Positions 47,524 through 55,245 of a stretch of DNA of 64,000 nucleotides are shown piece by piece (the first letter of the stretch is position 1; each line of letters begins with the position of its first letter). The DNA lies in the NCBI RefSeq assembly GCF_900640175.1, contig NZ_CAAAJC010000011.1:40232-104231 (forward strand). Reading direction: 5' to 3'. The notes under the pieces are model-generated. The model was not told where the DNA came from. It did not search any database and was given only the letters and a program-made list of their open reading frames with translations. The position numbers were made by a program, and so were the translations under genes. The stretch is from Legionella sp. W10-070 (lineage in GTDB: Bacteria > Pseudomonadota > Gammaproteobacteria > Legionellales > Legionellaceae).

Positions 47524-48078
47524 ATGCAACATTACGTTGCTTACGCAAAAGGCAAAAATGAGAATTTTGATGATTTTGAATTCATTATAAATGACACTTT
47601 ACTGGACTCACCCTCTCCAGCCGGGTATATTGCGAATGCATTTGCAAACACTGCAAGGAATCATTACATTGCAAATATGGATGCTCATTCAAATCCTCCG
47701 CCGGCTCAAAGTAATGAATATCCCCCTCAGGATTCCGTGACATTAGAAGGTAACAATGAACAGGAACCTATGAAGCCATGCTTGGAATCTTCGCTATTAT
47801 TTAATGCCTTTAATAGCTATCAATCTGAACGTAAACTAACTCATAGCAAAGTAAAGAATGAGGTTCTTAAGAACTTAAAATCGGCCCTGGAAAATTGCAA
47901 CACCATCGATGACGTGAACGAAGTACAAGAACAATTTAAAAAAGAATACCAACAGTTAAATCACCATCGTTTTACCATCTGGAGTAATGATAAAACTCGG
48001 TCAGCCACGGTATTTGATAATATGATTGAGAAGCGTACAGAGCAACTGCAGTTAATCATTAGTTCAGCTAAGGTATGA
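47524..48078 (+). CDS. Downstream half of the interrupted orphan (184 residues)
   Basis: In frame with the gene before it: positions 46132 and 47524 differ by 464 codons and only one TAG lies between. The ten codons from 47494 to 47523 are open, and the ATG at 47524 has no convincing ribosome binding site, so separate translation is doubtful. The product is hydrophilic with a Pro-rich patch (NPPPAQSNEYPPQ) and a helical C-terminal half (KNEVLKNLKSALENCNTIDD; EQFKKEYQQLNHHRFTIW) that has the style of Legionella effector tails. Either the 3' part of a gene with a recent nonsense mutation or a second small gene; the former seems more likely. Confidence 0.5.
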   Translation: MQHYVAYAKGKNENFDDFEFIINDTLLDSPSPAGYIANAFANTARNHYIANMDAHSNPPPAQSNEYPPQDSVTLEGNNEQEPMKPCLESSLLFNAFNSYQSERKLTHSKVKNEVLKNLKSALENCNTIDDVNEVQEQFKKEYQQLNHHRFTIWSNDKTRSATVFDNMIEKRTEQLQLIISSAKV

Positions 48079-48178
48079 AGACATCCATCCATTGATGCTG
48101 GCTACAGGGATGTTTGGCACGGAACATAACATGCTGTGCATAAAGATGGCGGTTGCTTGGCTATATAAGAGGTTGCAC

Positions 48179-49945
48179 TCAATCCAAAGTGGTGGTTGCT
48201 TGACGCAATTGTTTTAAAAATTGACTTGCCGATATTTCACCTACCAAACGCAGATGACGATATTCATGACCCTGTTCATTGAAAAATAAAAAGGTAGGCG
48301 GAGCGATGACATTAAATTTCTTAAGCAGTGCCTTATCGTCATTATTATTGGCAGTAATATCGATTTTTAAAACGACAAATTGTTTTAATGCTTCTTCAAC
48401 TTCAGGGTCTTTAAATGTGGTTGCCTCCATAATTTGGCAGGAGGCGCACCAGTCAGCATAGAAATCCAGCATGACTGGTTTGCCTTTGGCATTGGCAATC
48501 GCTTCTTCAACTTCATTAACCGTTTTAACGGTTTGGACAGGAAAGTTTACTGCAGCATTTGCTGTCGAATGGACGCTTGCCAATGGTTGTAAGGGATTGC
48601 TGTTACCCATGCTGGCTCCAATCAGAATAAGTATCCCGTAAACGAGCAGGATGATGCCGCATCCTTGTAGCCACCGCGCTTGAGAACCTGTCCTGCTTAA
48701 AGCACCACAATAGACGCCTGTAAAAATTAATAAAGCGGCCCACAGGAACATGATTAGCATTCCCGGCAGGATGCGGCCCAGGAGATAAATGGCAACAGCA
48801 AGTAAAAGGACTCCAAAAAAAGCCTTTACAGCGTTCATCCATTTACCCGCTTTAGGGAGCCATTTTCCAGCGGAAGTGCCGATGAGCAGTAAGGGTATCC
48901 CCATGCCTAAGCCGAGAAAAAACAAGGCTGAACTGCCAATAATCACATTACCGCTATGAGCGATGTATCCCAAGGCGCCAATAAGAGGTGCTGTTACACA
49001 GGGGGATAAAACAAGCGTGGATAAACTCCCCATGACAGCAGCCCCCAGGTAATGACCGCTTGCCTGACTGCGGCTGGCACTGGCAAATTTTGCTTGCCAG
49101 GAAGCAGGAAAGCGTAACTCATAATAACCAAACATGGAAAGCGCCAACAGAATAAAAACAAGGCTGAATAAACCGATAGCCCAAGGAGACTGCATAATGA
49201 TTTGCAGGTTACTGCCCAGTAAGGCAACCACTGCACCAACCAGTGCATAAGTTACGGACATGCTCAGCACATAGCTTAATGAGAGAAAAAAGGCTTTTCG
49301 GGTGGACAGACCGCTGCCATGCCCTACAATAATGCCGGAAAGTACGGGGATCATCGGTAAAACACAAGGCGTGAAGGATAACAGCAATCCGAAGCCTAAA
49401 AAACTCAACATTACAATCAGCCAATGGTGGTTATCAAAAACGGCTTCGACCTCATCAACGGGTTGTTGTTTAACTATAGCGTCCTGAGGAGTTGGCGTTG
49501 TTTCAATGGTAGCCTCGGATAAGGCCAGGTCATTATTGATGGTTAATTTAATCTGCCGGGTTTCCGGGGGATAACAGAAACCATCATCGGCACAACCTTG
49601 AAAATGCAAGGCAAGTAACGTCTCTCCGGGATATTCCCCCAGGAGTGCGACAGGTAATGATAACTTGTTACGATAAATGGGGTAGGTATGTCCCTGCTTA
49701 TCTGTTCTTGTGAGGGGTTCAGGGAATCGTAGAGTGCCAATATGGATGTTGCTATTGGGTTGCTCGGTTAGTTTAATCCGATCACTGTAAAGAAAATAAC
49801 CTGGTTTGATTGTCCAGTTAACGGTAAATGTATTGGGATCGATGGGCGTTACATTAACCTGAAAGACCTCTGCTGCCGGCAGAGGATTAGCATGACTGAT
49901 TAATGAAACAAGATACAATACTGGCAATAAAACCCAATTTTTCAT
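48179..49945 (-). CDS. dsbD: Thiol:disulfide interchange protein DsbD
   Basis: Carries reducing power from cytosolic thioredoxin across the inner membrane to periplasmic DsbC, CcmG and similar proteins. 588 residues in the usual three parts: signal peptide and N-terminal alpha domain with FQGCADDGFCYPP (two active Cys), a membrane domain of eight segments with SFTPCVLPMIPVLSG and VLSPCVTAPLIGALG (the paired Cys), and a C-terminal thioredoxin-like domain with YADWCASCQIMEATTF. All six functional cysteines are visible. Stand-alone gene, divergent from groESL across a 422-base region. Confidence 0.95.
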   Translation of the reverse strand: MKNWVLLPVLYLVSLISHANPLPAAEVFQVNVTPIDPNTFTVNWTIKPGYFLYSDRIKLTEQPNSNIHIGTLRFPEPLTRTDKQGHTYPIYRNKLSLPVALLGEYPGETLLALHFQGCADDGFCYPPETRQIKLTINNDLALSEATIETTPTPQDAIVKQQPVDEVEAVFDNHHWLIVMLSFLGFGLLLSFTPCVLPMIPVLSGIIVGHGSGLSTRKAFFLSLSYVLSMSVTYALVGAVVALLGSNLQIIMQSPWAIGLFSLVFILLALSMFGYYELRFPASWQAKFASASRSQASGHYLGAAVMGSLSTLVLSPCVTAPLIGALGYIAHSGNVIIGSSALFFLGLGMGIPLLLIGTSAGKWLPKAGKWMNAVKAFFGVLLLAVAIYLLGRILPGMLIMFLWAALLIFTGVYCGALSRTGSQARWLQGCGIILLVYGILILIGASMGNSNPLQPLASVHSTANAAVNFPVQTVKTVNEVEEAIANAKGKPVMLDFYADWCASCQIMEATTFKDPEVEEALKQFVVLKIDITANNNDDKALLKKFNVIAPPTFLFFNEQGHEYRHLRLVGEISASQFLKQLRQATTTLD

Positions 49946-50061
49946 AAGCGTAAACTGCTCGATGTTAAATCAAAGGCCATTGTAGTACATCTCCTGCAAG
50001 GTCACAATTTAAGACACCATAGATGGGGCGATTAAAGCTGCGGTTTTCCTTTTAAAGATAC

Positions 50062-50120
50062 AAGCCTGGATGAAGCGTCAGCGGAATCCGCGGTCGGGTC
50101 TAATCATCACCAGCCGCAGT
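50062..50120 (+). repeat. Palindrome-forming interspersed repeat, copy 1
   Basis: AGCCTGGATGAAGCGTCAGC followed by GGAATCC and a tail with AATCATCACC and CCGCAG. The same core occurs at 54485-54578 (twice, inverted) and 60444-60535. Here only one arm is evident. REP-like, non-coding, in the gap before groES. Confidence 0.6.
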
Positions 50121-50192
50121 CTCGCACTGCCTATAAATACCTTAAAGAACCAACAGCAGTGGGCAAGAAAACAAAAATTTTTAATCTTCCCC

Positions 50193-50220
50193 CTTGAAAA
50201 TTATTTAACTGCCCCCAAAT
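50193..50220 (+). promoter_or_regulatory. Heat-shock (sigma-32) promoter of groESL
   Basis: CTTGAAA (50193-50199), a 12-base spacer, then CCCCCAAAT (50212-50220). This matches the sigma-32 consensus (CTTGAAA, then CCCCATNT). Transcription would start near 50227, giving a leader of about 140 bases to the groES ATG. No CIRCE inverted repeat is visible, which fits gammaproteobacterial control by sigma-32. Confidence 0.75.
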
Positions 50221-50367
50221 GCCTGTCATCAGCGATGTTATACCAGGTTGTCTGAGTGAATGTGAAAACTCAATAGCCTGAACAAGTATCCATGATGCTT
50301 GCATAACTCGCTAAAGCAGAGCTTACTCTGAATTATAGGTGATAACGAAAACCAGGAGAAAACAAGT

Positions 50368-50658
50368 ATGAAAATTCGTCCTTTACACGATCGCGTTGTT
50401 GTTCGTCGCATGGAAGAAGAGCGCACCAGCGCAGGTGGCATTGTGATTCCCGATAGCGCTACTGAAAAACCAATGCGTGGCGAAGTCATTGCTGTTGGAG
50501 TTGGTAAAGCATTAGACAATGGTGATGTTCGTGCGTTAGCCGTAAAAGTAGGGGATGTAGTCCTGTTTGGCAAATACTCAGGCACTGAAGTCAAGTTAGG
50601 TGGTGAAGAACTGGTTGTGATGCGCGAAGATGACATCATGGGTGTGATTGAGAAGTAA
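50368..50658 (+). CDS. groES: Co-chaperonin GroES
   Basis: 96-residue lid of the GroEL chamber. N-terminus [18 protein letters not shown], mobile loop [18 protein letters not shown] (about residues 19-36), C-terminal [18 protein letters not shown] precedes the ATG. Co-transcribed with groEL 32 bases downstream. In Legionella the complex (HtpA/HtpB) is also found at the cell surface and in host-cell interactions. Confidence 0.98.
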   Translation: MKIRPLHDRVVVRRMEEERTSAGGIVIPDSATEKPMRGEVIAVGVGKALDNGDVRALAVKVGDVVLFGKYSGTEVKLGGEELVVMREDDIMGVIEK

Positions 50659-50690
50659 TATAACAAAACAGTTTTAAAGGAGATTATATA

Positions 50691-52340
50691 ATGGCTAAAG
50701 AAATACGTTCTGGTGATGATGCACGTCAAAAAATGATTAATGGAGTAAATATTCTGGCGAATGCTGTACAACAAACGATGGGTCCAAGTGGACGTAACGT
50801 GGTGCTGGAAAAATCATTCGGTGCTCCTACCGTAACAAAAGACGGTGTCTCTGTTGCCAAAGAAATTGAACTGCAAGATCGTTTCGAGAATATGGGTGCG
50901 CAGATGGTTAAAGAAGTTGCTTCAAAAACTTCTGATACGGCTGGTGATGGTACTACCACTGCTACTGTATTGGCACGTGCTATTATCGTAGAAGGCAACA
51001 AAGCCGTTGCTGCTGGAATGAACCCAATGGATCTGAAGCGCGGTATTGATAAAGGGGTTACTGCGGTTACCAAACAATTGCAATCAATGTCCAAGCCTTG
51101 CAAAGATGGCAAGTCCATTGCCCAGGTTGGAACAATTTCTGCTAACTCCGATCAGGCAATTGGTGACATCATTGCTGAAGCGATGGAAAAAGTTGGTAAA
51201 GAAGGCGTCATTACTGTTGAAGATGGTAATAGCCTTGAGAATGAATTATCTGTTGTTGAAGGTATGCAGTTTGACCGCGGCTATATTTCTCCATACTTTA
51301 TCAACAATCAACAAAACATGAGTACAGAGCTTGAGCATCCTTATATTCTTCTGGTTGACAAGAAAATCTCTAATATTCGTGAAATGCTTTCTGTATTGGA
51401 AGGTGTTGCCAAATCAGGCCGTCCTTTATTGATCATTGCTGAAGATGTTGAAGGTGAAGCCCTGGCAACTCTGGTTGTTAACAATATGCGTGGTATTGTA
51501 AAAGTATGTGCAGTTAAAGCGCCTGGTTTTGGCGATCGTCGTAAAGCAATGTTACAGGATATTGCTATTCTGACTAATGGCCAGGTCATTTCTGAAGAAA
51601 TTGGCAAAAACCTGGAAGGTGCTGCATTAGAAGATTTGGGTTCTGCAAAGCGTATCGTAGTAACCAAAGAAAATACCACTATCATTGACGGAGAAGGGAA
51701 ACAATCAGAAATCAGTGCACGTATTACTCAAATCCGTGCTCAGATGGAAGAAACTTCTTCTGATTACGATCGTGAAAAATTGCAGGAGCGTGTTGCCAAA
51801 TTAGCTGGCGGTGTTGCTGTAATTAAAGTTGGTGCTGCTACTGAAGTGGAAATGAAAGAGAAGAAGGCGCGCGTTGAAGATGCGCTTCATGCAACTCGAG
51901 CTGCTGTTGAAGAAGGTATCGTTGCTGGTGGCGGTGTTGCCTTGATTCGTGCACAAAAAGCATTAGATGGCTTGAAAGGCGAAAATGCTGATCAAGACAT
52001 GGGTATTAATATCCTGCGACGTGCTATCGAGTCTCCTCTTCGCCAAATCGTTGCCAATGCCGGCTATGAGTCTTCCGTAGTTGTTAACAAAGTTGCTGAA
52101 AACAAAGAGAACTTCGGTTTCAATGCGGCTACTGGCGAGTATGGCGATATGGTTGAGCTGGGTATCATCGACCCAACCAAAGTTACTCGTACTGCGCTGC
52201 AAAACGCAGCTTCCGTTGCAAGTCTGATGCTAACTACGGAGTGCATGATTGCTGAGCTTCCAAAACAAGAATCAGCAGGTGCTTCTGATATGGGTGGCAT
52301 GGGCGGTATGGGTGGCATGGGTGGCATGGGCATGATGTAA
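50691..52340 (+). CDS. groEL: Chaperonin GroEL (HtpB)
   Basis: Folding chaperonin, 549 residues, with the ATP-binding [13 protein letters not shown] segment (Asp about 87), [34 protein letters not shown] and the C-terminal Gly-Gly-Met repeats ([15 protein letters not shown]). AAAGGAG lies before the ATG. A strong intrinsic terminator follows (52361-52386). In Legionella this protein is the abundant Hsp60 also called HtpB, reported on the surface and to affect host mitochondria and actin; that is knowledge of the genus, not of this sequence. Confidence 0.98.
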   Translation: MAKEIRSGDDARQKMINGVNILANAVQQTMGPSGRNVVLEKSFGAPTVTKDGVSVAKEIELQDRFENMGAQMVKEVASKTSDTAGDGTTTATVLARAIIVEGNKAVAAGMNPMDLKRGIDKGVTAVTKQLQSMSKPCKDGKSIAQVGTISANSDQAIGDIIAEAMEKVGKEGVITVEDGNSLENELSVVEGMQFDRGYISPYFINNQQNMSTELEHPYILLVDKKISNIREMLSVLEGVAKSGRPLLIIAEDVEGEALATLVVNNMRGIVKVCAVKAPGFGDRRKAMLQDIAILTNGQVISEEIGKNLEGAALEDLGSAKRIVVTKENTTIIDGEGKQSEISARITQIRAQMEETSSDYDREKLQERVAKLAGGVAVIKVGAATEVEMKEKKARVEDALHATRAAVEEGIVAGGGVALIRAQKALDGLKGENADQDMGINILRRAIESPLRQIVANAGYESSVVVNKVAENKENFGFNAATGEYGDMVELGIIDPTKVTRTALQNAASVASLMLTTECMIAELPKQESAGASDMGGMGGMGGMGGMGMM

Positions 52341-52355
52341 TTTCCCTGCCTCCTT

Positions 52356-52386
52356 TTAAAAACCCGCCAATTGGCGGGTTTTTTTA
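52356..52386 (+). terminator. Intrinsic terminator of groESL
   Basis: AACCCGCCAATTGGCGGGTT (52361-52380) is a perfect palindrome flanked by A and T runs that extend the stem, followed by TTTTT. It sits 20 bases after the groEL stop. Confidence 0.93.
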
Positions 52387-52484
52387 TGGAAAAATTTACT
52401 ACCAGAGCAAGTTAATTGTTCTAAACTATAAAGAGCAACAGCCAATTGGCTTAAACCATAACTAATATCCAGGGAGCATTAATT

Positions 52485-52823
52485 ATGGTAAGTAAACGAA
52501 GTATTGTGAAAGCTAGCGAAATAACCGGCGTTGTTGTTAAAAATCTGGAAGGGGAAAACCTTGGAACCATCAATGAAGTGGTTATTGACAAGGCTTTTGG
52601 CAAAGTGAATTATCTGGTGCTTGATTTTGGTGGTATTTTGGGTTTTGGCAGTAAGTATTTTGCCTTGCCTTGGCATCTATTTAAATATGATACTATAGAA
52701 GACTGTTTTATTATTAGTATGGATAAAAAGCGTTTGGAGAATGCCCCTGGCTTTGATAAAGAACATTGGCCTGATTTTGCTGCCTCAGAGTTTACTGCTA
52801 AAATTGATAAGTATTATGGATAA
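52485..52823 (+). CDS. PRC-barrel domain protein
   Basis: 112 residues with a PRC-barrel fold: ASEITGVVVKNLEGENLGTI and a VNYLVLDFGGILGFGSKYFALPW segment typical of stress-linked PRC proteins. It is cytosolic, and GGGAGC precedes the ATG. The sequence places it at the head of a short cluster with YqjD/YqjE-like envelope proteins and dps, all on the same strand downstream of groESL but after its terminator. It probably belongs to a general stress group. No enzyme activity is expected. Confidence 0.82.
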   Translation: MVSKRSIVKASEITGVVVKNLEGENLGTINEVVIDKAFGKVNYLVLDFGGILGFGSKYFALPWHLFKYDTIEDCFIISMDKKRLENAPGFDKEHWPDFAASEFTAKIDKYYG

Positions 52824-52851
52824 ATAAATATAAAAGGATAAGGAAATAACC

Positions 52852-53148
52852 ATGAATAAAAAGCCCTCTAGACCCCAGGAAGAAAACCCCACTTCAGATC
52901 CGGTATCTACAAATAACAAAAGACGCTCCCGCCAGTCTCAGCAAGAGTCTGTTGATGAGCATTATCAGCAAATGAAACAGAGTACTGGCGAGCTTCTGGA
53001 GGAGGGAAAAAAAATACTTCTTGAGGCCCAGGATACGTTTAAAGAGTACTCTGATGAGTTGGCAAAAAATGTCAAAAAAAACCCGCTTACTTCCGTTCTT
53101 ATTGCCGGCGGGATAGGCTTTATTTTATCTTCACTTTTTAGAAAGTGA
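52852..53148 (+). CDS. DUF883 (ElaB/YgaM/YqjD) family protein
   Basis: 98 residues: a charged, Gln-rich helical N-terminal part (about 20-70) and a C-terminal membrane segment with the hallmark KKNPLTSVLIAGGIGFILSSLFRK (about 75-98), in which the N-P-L-x-x-V pattern and the terminal Arg-Lys are family features. Relatives tether inactive ribosomes to the inner membrane in stationary phase. AAGGATAAGG lies before the ATG. The gene overlaps nothing but is 2 bases from the next start. Confidence 0.85.
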   Translation: MNKKPSRPQEENPTSDPVSTNNKRRSRQSQQESVDEHYQQMKQSTGELLEEGKKILLEAQDTFKEYSDELAKNVKKNPLTSVLIAGGIGFILSSLFRK

Positions 53149-53150
53149 AC

Positions 53151-53534
53151 ATGATAAATTTTATTGAGCATTTGGAAGGACTTATTGCCAGCAAAGTTGC
53201 TTTGAGCAAGGGGTTGTTTACACTATTAAAATTGGAGGCACGGCTTGCCGGACTAACTGTATACCCCTTGCTAATTAATCTGGGGATGCTAATAGCATTA
53301 TGTTTTTCGACCTGGCTGACAGCGGTTTTTTTGGCAGGTTATATAATCATGCTTTTTGCGGGAATGTTAGCAGCAATTATCACGGTATTGTTGGTTAATC
53401 TGCTCATGCTATTTTTTATTATTAAGCGACTGATTTTATGTTTAAGGCACATGAGCTTTGAAAAAACAAGAGCGTTGTTACATCAACCAAAGGATGGTTA
53501 TGAGCTCACGCAAGGAACTACAGAATTCCATTAA
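53151..53534 (+). CDS. YqjE-like membrane protein (holin superfamily III type)
   Basis: 127 residues, with an N-terminal amphipathic helix and two hydrophobic segments (about 38-65 and 67-93). This matches the YqjE/DUF1469-type pattern found beside YqjD. The ORF could start at a GTG (53145) that overlaps the upstream stop; the ATG at 53151 is taken. The next gene starts 35 bases before this one ends. Function unknown; probably an envelope stress protein. Family call by pattern, not by strong motif. Confidence 0.65.
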   Translation: MINFIEHLEGLIASKVALSKGLFTLLKLEARLAGLTVYPLLINLGMLIALCFSTWLTAVFLAGYIIMLFAGMLAAIITVLLVNLLMLFFIIKRLILCLRHMSFEKTRALLHQPKDGYELTQGTTEFH

Positions 53535-53790
53535 TCAGCTGGAAAATAAACTCCAAATGGAGAAAGCCAGGTTGCTGCAGCATAAGCAATATTTCAGGCG
53601 TCTGATAGAGAATCATCGGTATGTTTTGCTTGGTTTATTATTGCCCACCTTTCTGGCTGGTTGGCGGGAAGGTAAGCGGGCAGATGCCGGTAAAATGTTA
53701 AGGGGCTTTTTGCGGTTTATGTTAGCGACTGCGTTGGCAGGTATGCGTGAAAAGCCTTTGATATCCAGGGTTTCAAAAGTATTGAAATAG
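53500..53790 (+). CDS. YqjK-like membrane-associated protein
   Basis: 96 residues from the ATG at 53500, which has AAGGA five bases upstream; the frame is open to 53458. The N-terminal half is a Gln/Lys/Arg-rich helix (ENKLQMEKARLLQHKQYF), the middle a short hydrophobic stretch (YVLLGLLLPTFLAGW), then basic residues. It overlaps the preceding gene by 35 bases. Gene order (YqjD, YqjE, this) mimics the E. coli yqjDEK cluster, which is the main support for the call. Confidence 0.6.
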   Translation: MSSRKELQNSINQLENKLQMEKARLLQHKQYFRRLIENHRYVLLGLLLPTFLAGWREGKRADAGKMLRGFLRFMLATALAGMREKPLISRVSKVLK

Positions 53791-53947
53791 AAAATTAGAC
53801 GATACGTTAATTTATCAACTATCATTACATTTCATGGGTTACTTTACAATAGAAGTTATTTATCAGTTTAATTTAAACAATTGATTTTAAATTTTATTTT
53901 TTTTCAGCTATGTTAAATATAACAATAGAATAAAGGAGCAATGGATT

Positions 53948-54382
53948 ATGGCTGATGTAATGAAAAAATTATCGATCCTTATGGCAGATACTTATGCACT
54001 GTATCTAAAAACACAAAATTATCACTGGCATGTGACGGGGCCTCAATTTAAAGGTTTGCATGAGTTATTTGAAATGCAATATCTGGAGCTGGCTGACGCT
54101 GTAGATACTGTTGCAGAGCGTATTCGCGCACTGGGGCATAATGCGCCAGCGACGTTTAGAGAATTTGAAAGCCTAAAGCGCATTCAAGATGGTGATGCCA
54201 ATAAAAGTGCAAATGAGATGGTTACTGAGCTTGCCCATGATCATGATACATTGGTGAAAGATTTAAATCAGGCGATGACTCTTGTTCAGGAAAGTAAGGA
54301 TGAGGGTACCGTCAATTTACTGGGCGATAGAATTACAGCCCATGAAAAGGCACGTTGGATGCTAAATTCCTCTCGGGGTTAA
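53948..54382 (+). CDS. dps: Dps family DNA-protection / miniferritin protein
   Basis: Dodecameric iron-storage protein that protects DNA from peroxide and starvation stress. 144 residues; ferroxidase residues lie in NYHWHVTGPQF (His at about 27 and 29) and ELADAVDTVAERIRALG (Asp/Glu). The C-terminal helix DRITAHEKARWML is typical. AAAGGAG precedes the ATG. No DNA-binding Lys-rich N-terminal tail, so it may act mainly as an iron store. Confidence 0.95.
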   Translation: MADVMKKLSILMADTYALYLKTQNYHWHVTGPQFKGLHELFEMQYLELADAVDTVAERIRALGHNAPATFREFESLKRIQDGDANKSANEMVTELAHDHDTLVKDLNQAMTLVQESKDEGTVNLLGDRITAHEKARWMLNSSRG

Positions 54383-54484
54383 GCAGAGTTCTCTCAATTG
54401 CTCACGCAAACATACTTTGTAATCCATCACAAGGTGTTTGTTAGGGTATGAACATAAACCCCGCATCCAGTGGATGAGGTGTTG

Positions 54485-54578
54485 TAATAGCCTGGATGGA
54501 GCGTCAGCCAAATCAGGGAATATGAGTTTATAATCAAGCTTCGATCCCGGTTTCGCTGACGCTTTATCCAGGCTATTA
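54485..54578. repeat. Palindromic interspersed repeat, copy 2
   Basis: About 33-base arms (54485-54519 and 54543-54578) around AATAGCCTGGATGGAGCGTC are complementary with roughly five mismatches. The right arm, read inverted, agrees closely with the copy at 60444. Adjacent are the AATTACCATCACCCGCAG-type tails also seen at the other copies. Confidence 0.75.
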
Positions 54579-54693
54579 ATTACCATCACCCGCAGTTTTA
54601 TACCCAAGTCTAAAACAGGCATTTTGAAGTATCTTAGGTATAATCGCACCCGGTGGATGTTTAGAGATGAAAATCTCAGATAAATGAGATATT

Positions 54694-54862
54694 ATCTCCA
54701 AGTTTGTTGACAATTAGAACCAGAGCCTAGATTCCGCGCTTTATGCGCGGAATCTAGGCTCAAACCTTTTTAAAAGGATAGTTGGTTGCGTGTGGTTTGC
54801 GTGGATCCCGCGCATAAAGCACGCGAAGTGAGCAGTTTAAGTTGAAATGTCAACAGACTCTA
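54694..54862. repeat. MITE-like element, copy 2
   Basis: Near-identical to 36350-36519: shared TGTTGACAATT at the left end, GAACCAGAGCCTA, the CGCGCTTTATGCGCGGAATC palindrome, GTGTGGTTTG, GTGGATCCCGCGCATAAAGC and GTTGAAATGTCAACAG at the right end. Terminal inverted repeats here match over the inner 8 bases (TGTTGACA) and are weaker outside. No coding frame. Confidence 0.75.
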
Positions 54863-55008
54863 GTACAACGTTTCACTGAATCTGTCCAGTTTGTCATTCC
54901 CGCGCAGGCGGGAATCTATCTCTCAGGTGAAGTGAGGAGCTAAATTGGGCTTGGATTCCCGCCTGCGCGGGAATGGCAGTGTAAGACAGAATCAGTGAAA
55001 CGTTGTAC
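54863..55008. repeat. Second inverted-repeat element, 146 bases
   Basis: Ends are 22-base inverted repeats (54863-54884 and 54987-55008, 21 of 22 complementary, GTACAACGTTTCACTGA core). Inside is a perfect 22-base inverted pair (54895-54916 and 54954-54975), each half itself palindromic (CCCGC, GCGGG). Starts directly at the end of the previous element. Confidence 0.75.
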
Positions 55009-55009
55009 C

Positions 55010-55171
55010 AGGTTCTGTGAACCAATTTTTTCGCAAAGCGAAAATGTGGGTGATTGAGTACCATGGTGTCTTTGAATGAGGCGAATAGCTGGCTCTATCT
55101 AACGAATTCAAAGATATCATGGTGCCAATTAGACGCATTTGCAGCTGTGAAAATTTTTGCTCACAGAACCT
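55010..55171. repeat. Third inverted-repeat element, 162 bases
   Basis: AGGTTCTGTGA at 55010-55020 and its exact complement at 55161-55171, with partial matching beyond. Inner arms 55061-55077 and 55106-55122 (CCATGGTGTCTTTGAAT and complement, 15 of 17). Its outer end CCTAGGTTCTGT equals the left end of the element at 36350, pointing to a common family. Confidence 0.65.
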
Positions 55172-55245
55172 AGGCTTCAATTAAATATCTCCCTGTCAGC
55201 TACATAGTCAGGACTTATCCAAGGAATTTCAGGATTGGTTAATTC

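Larger units (their letters stand above)
54383..55245. other. Gene-free repeat nest
   Basis: 863 bases between dps and the spermidine-synthase-like gene with no supported gene. It is mainly four palindromic elements in a row: 54485-54578, 54694-54862, 54863-55008 and 55010-55171, listed separately. The last three abut with at most a base between them. Promoter elements for the downstream gene must lie in 55172-55245. Confidence 0.8.
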
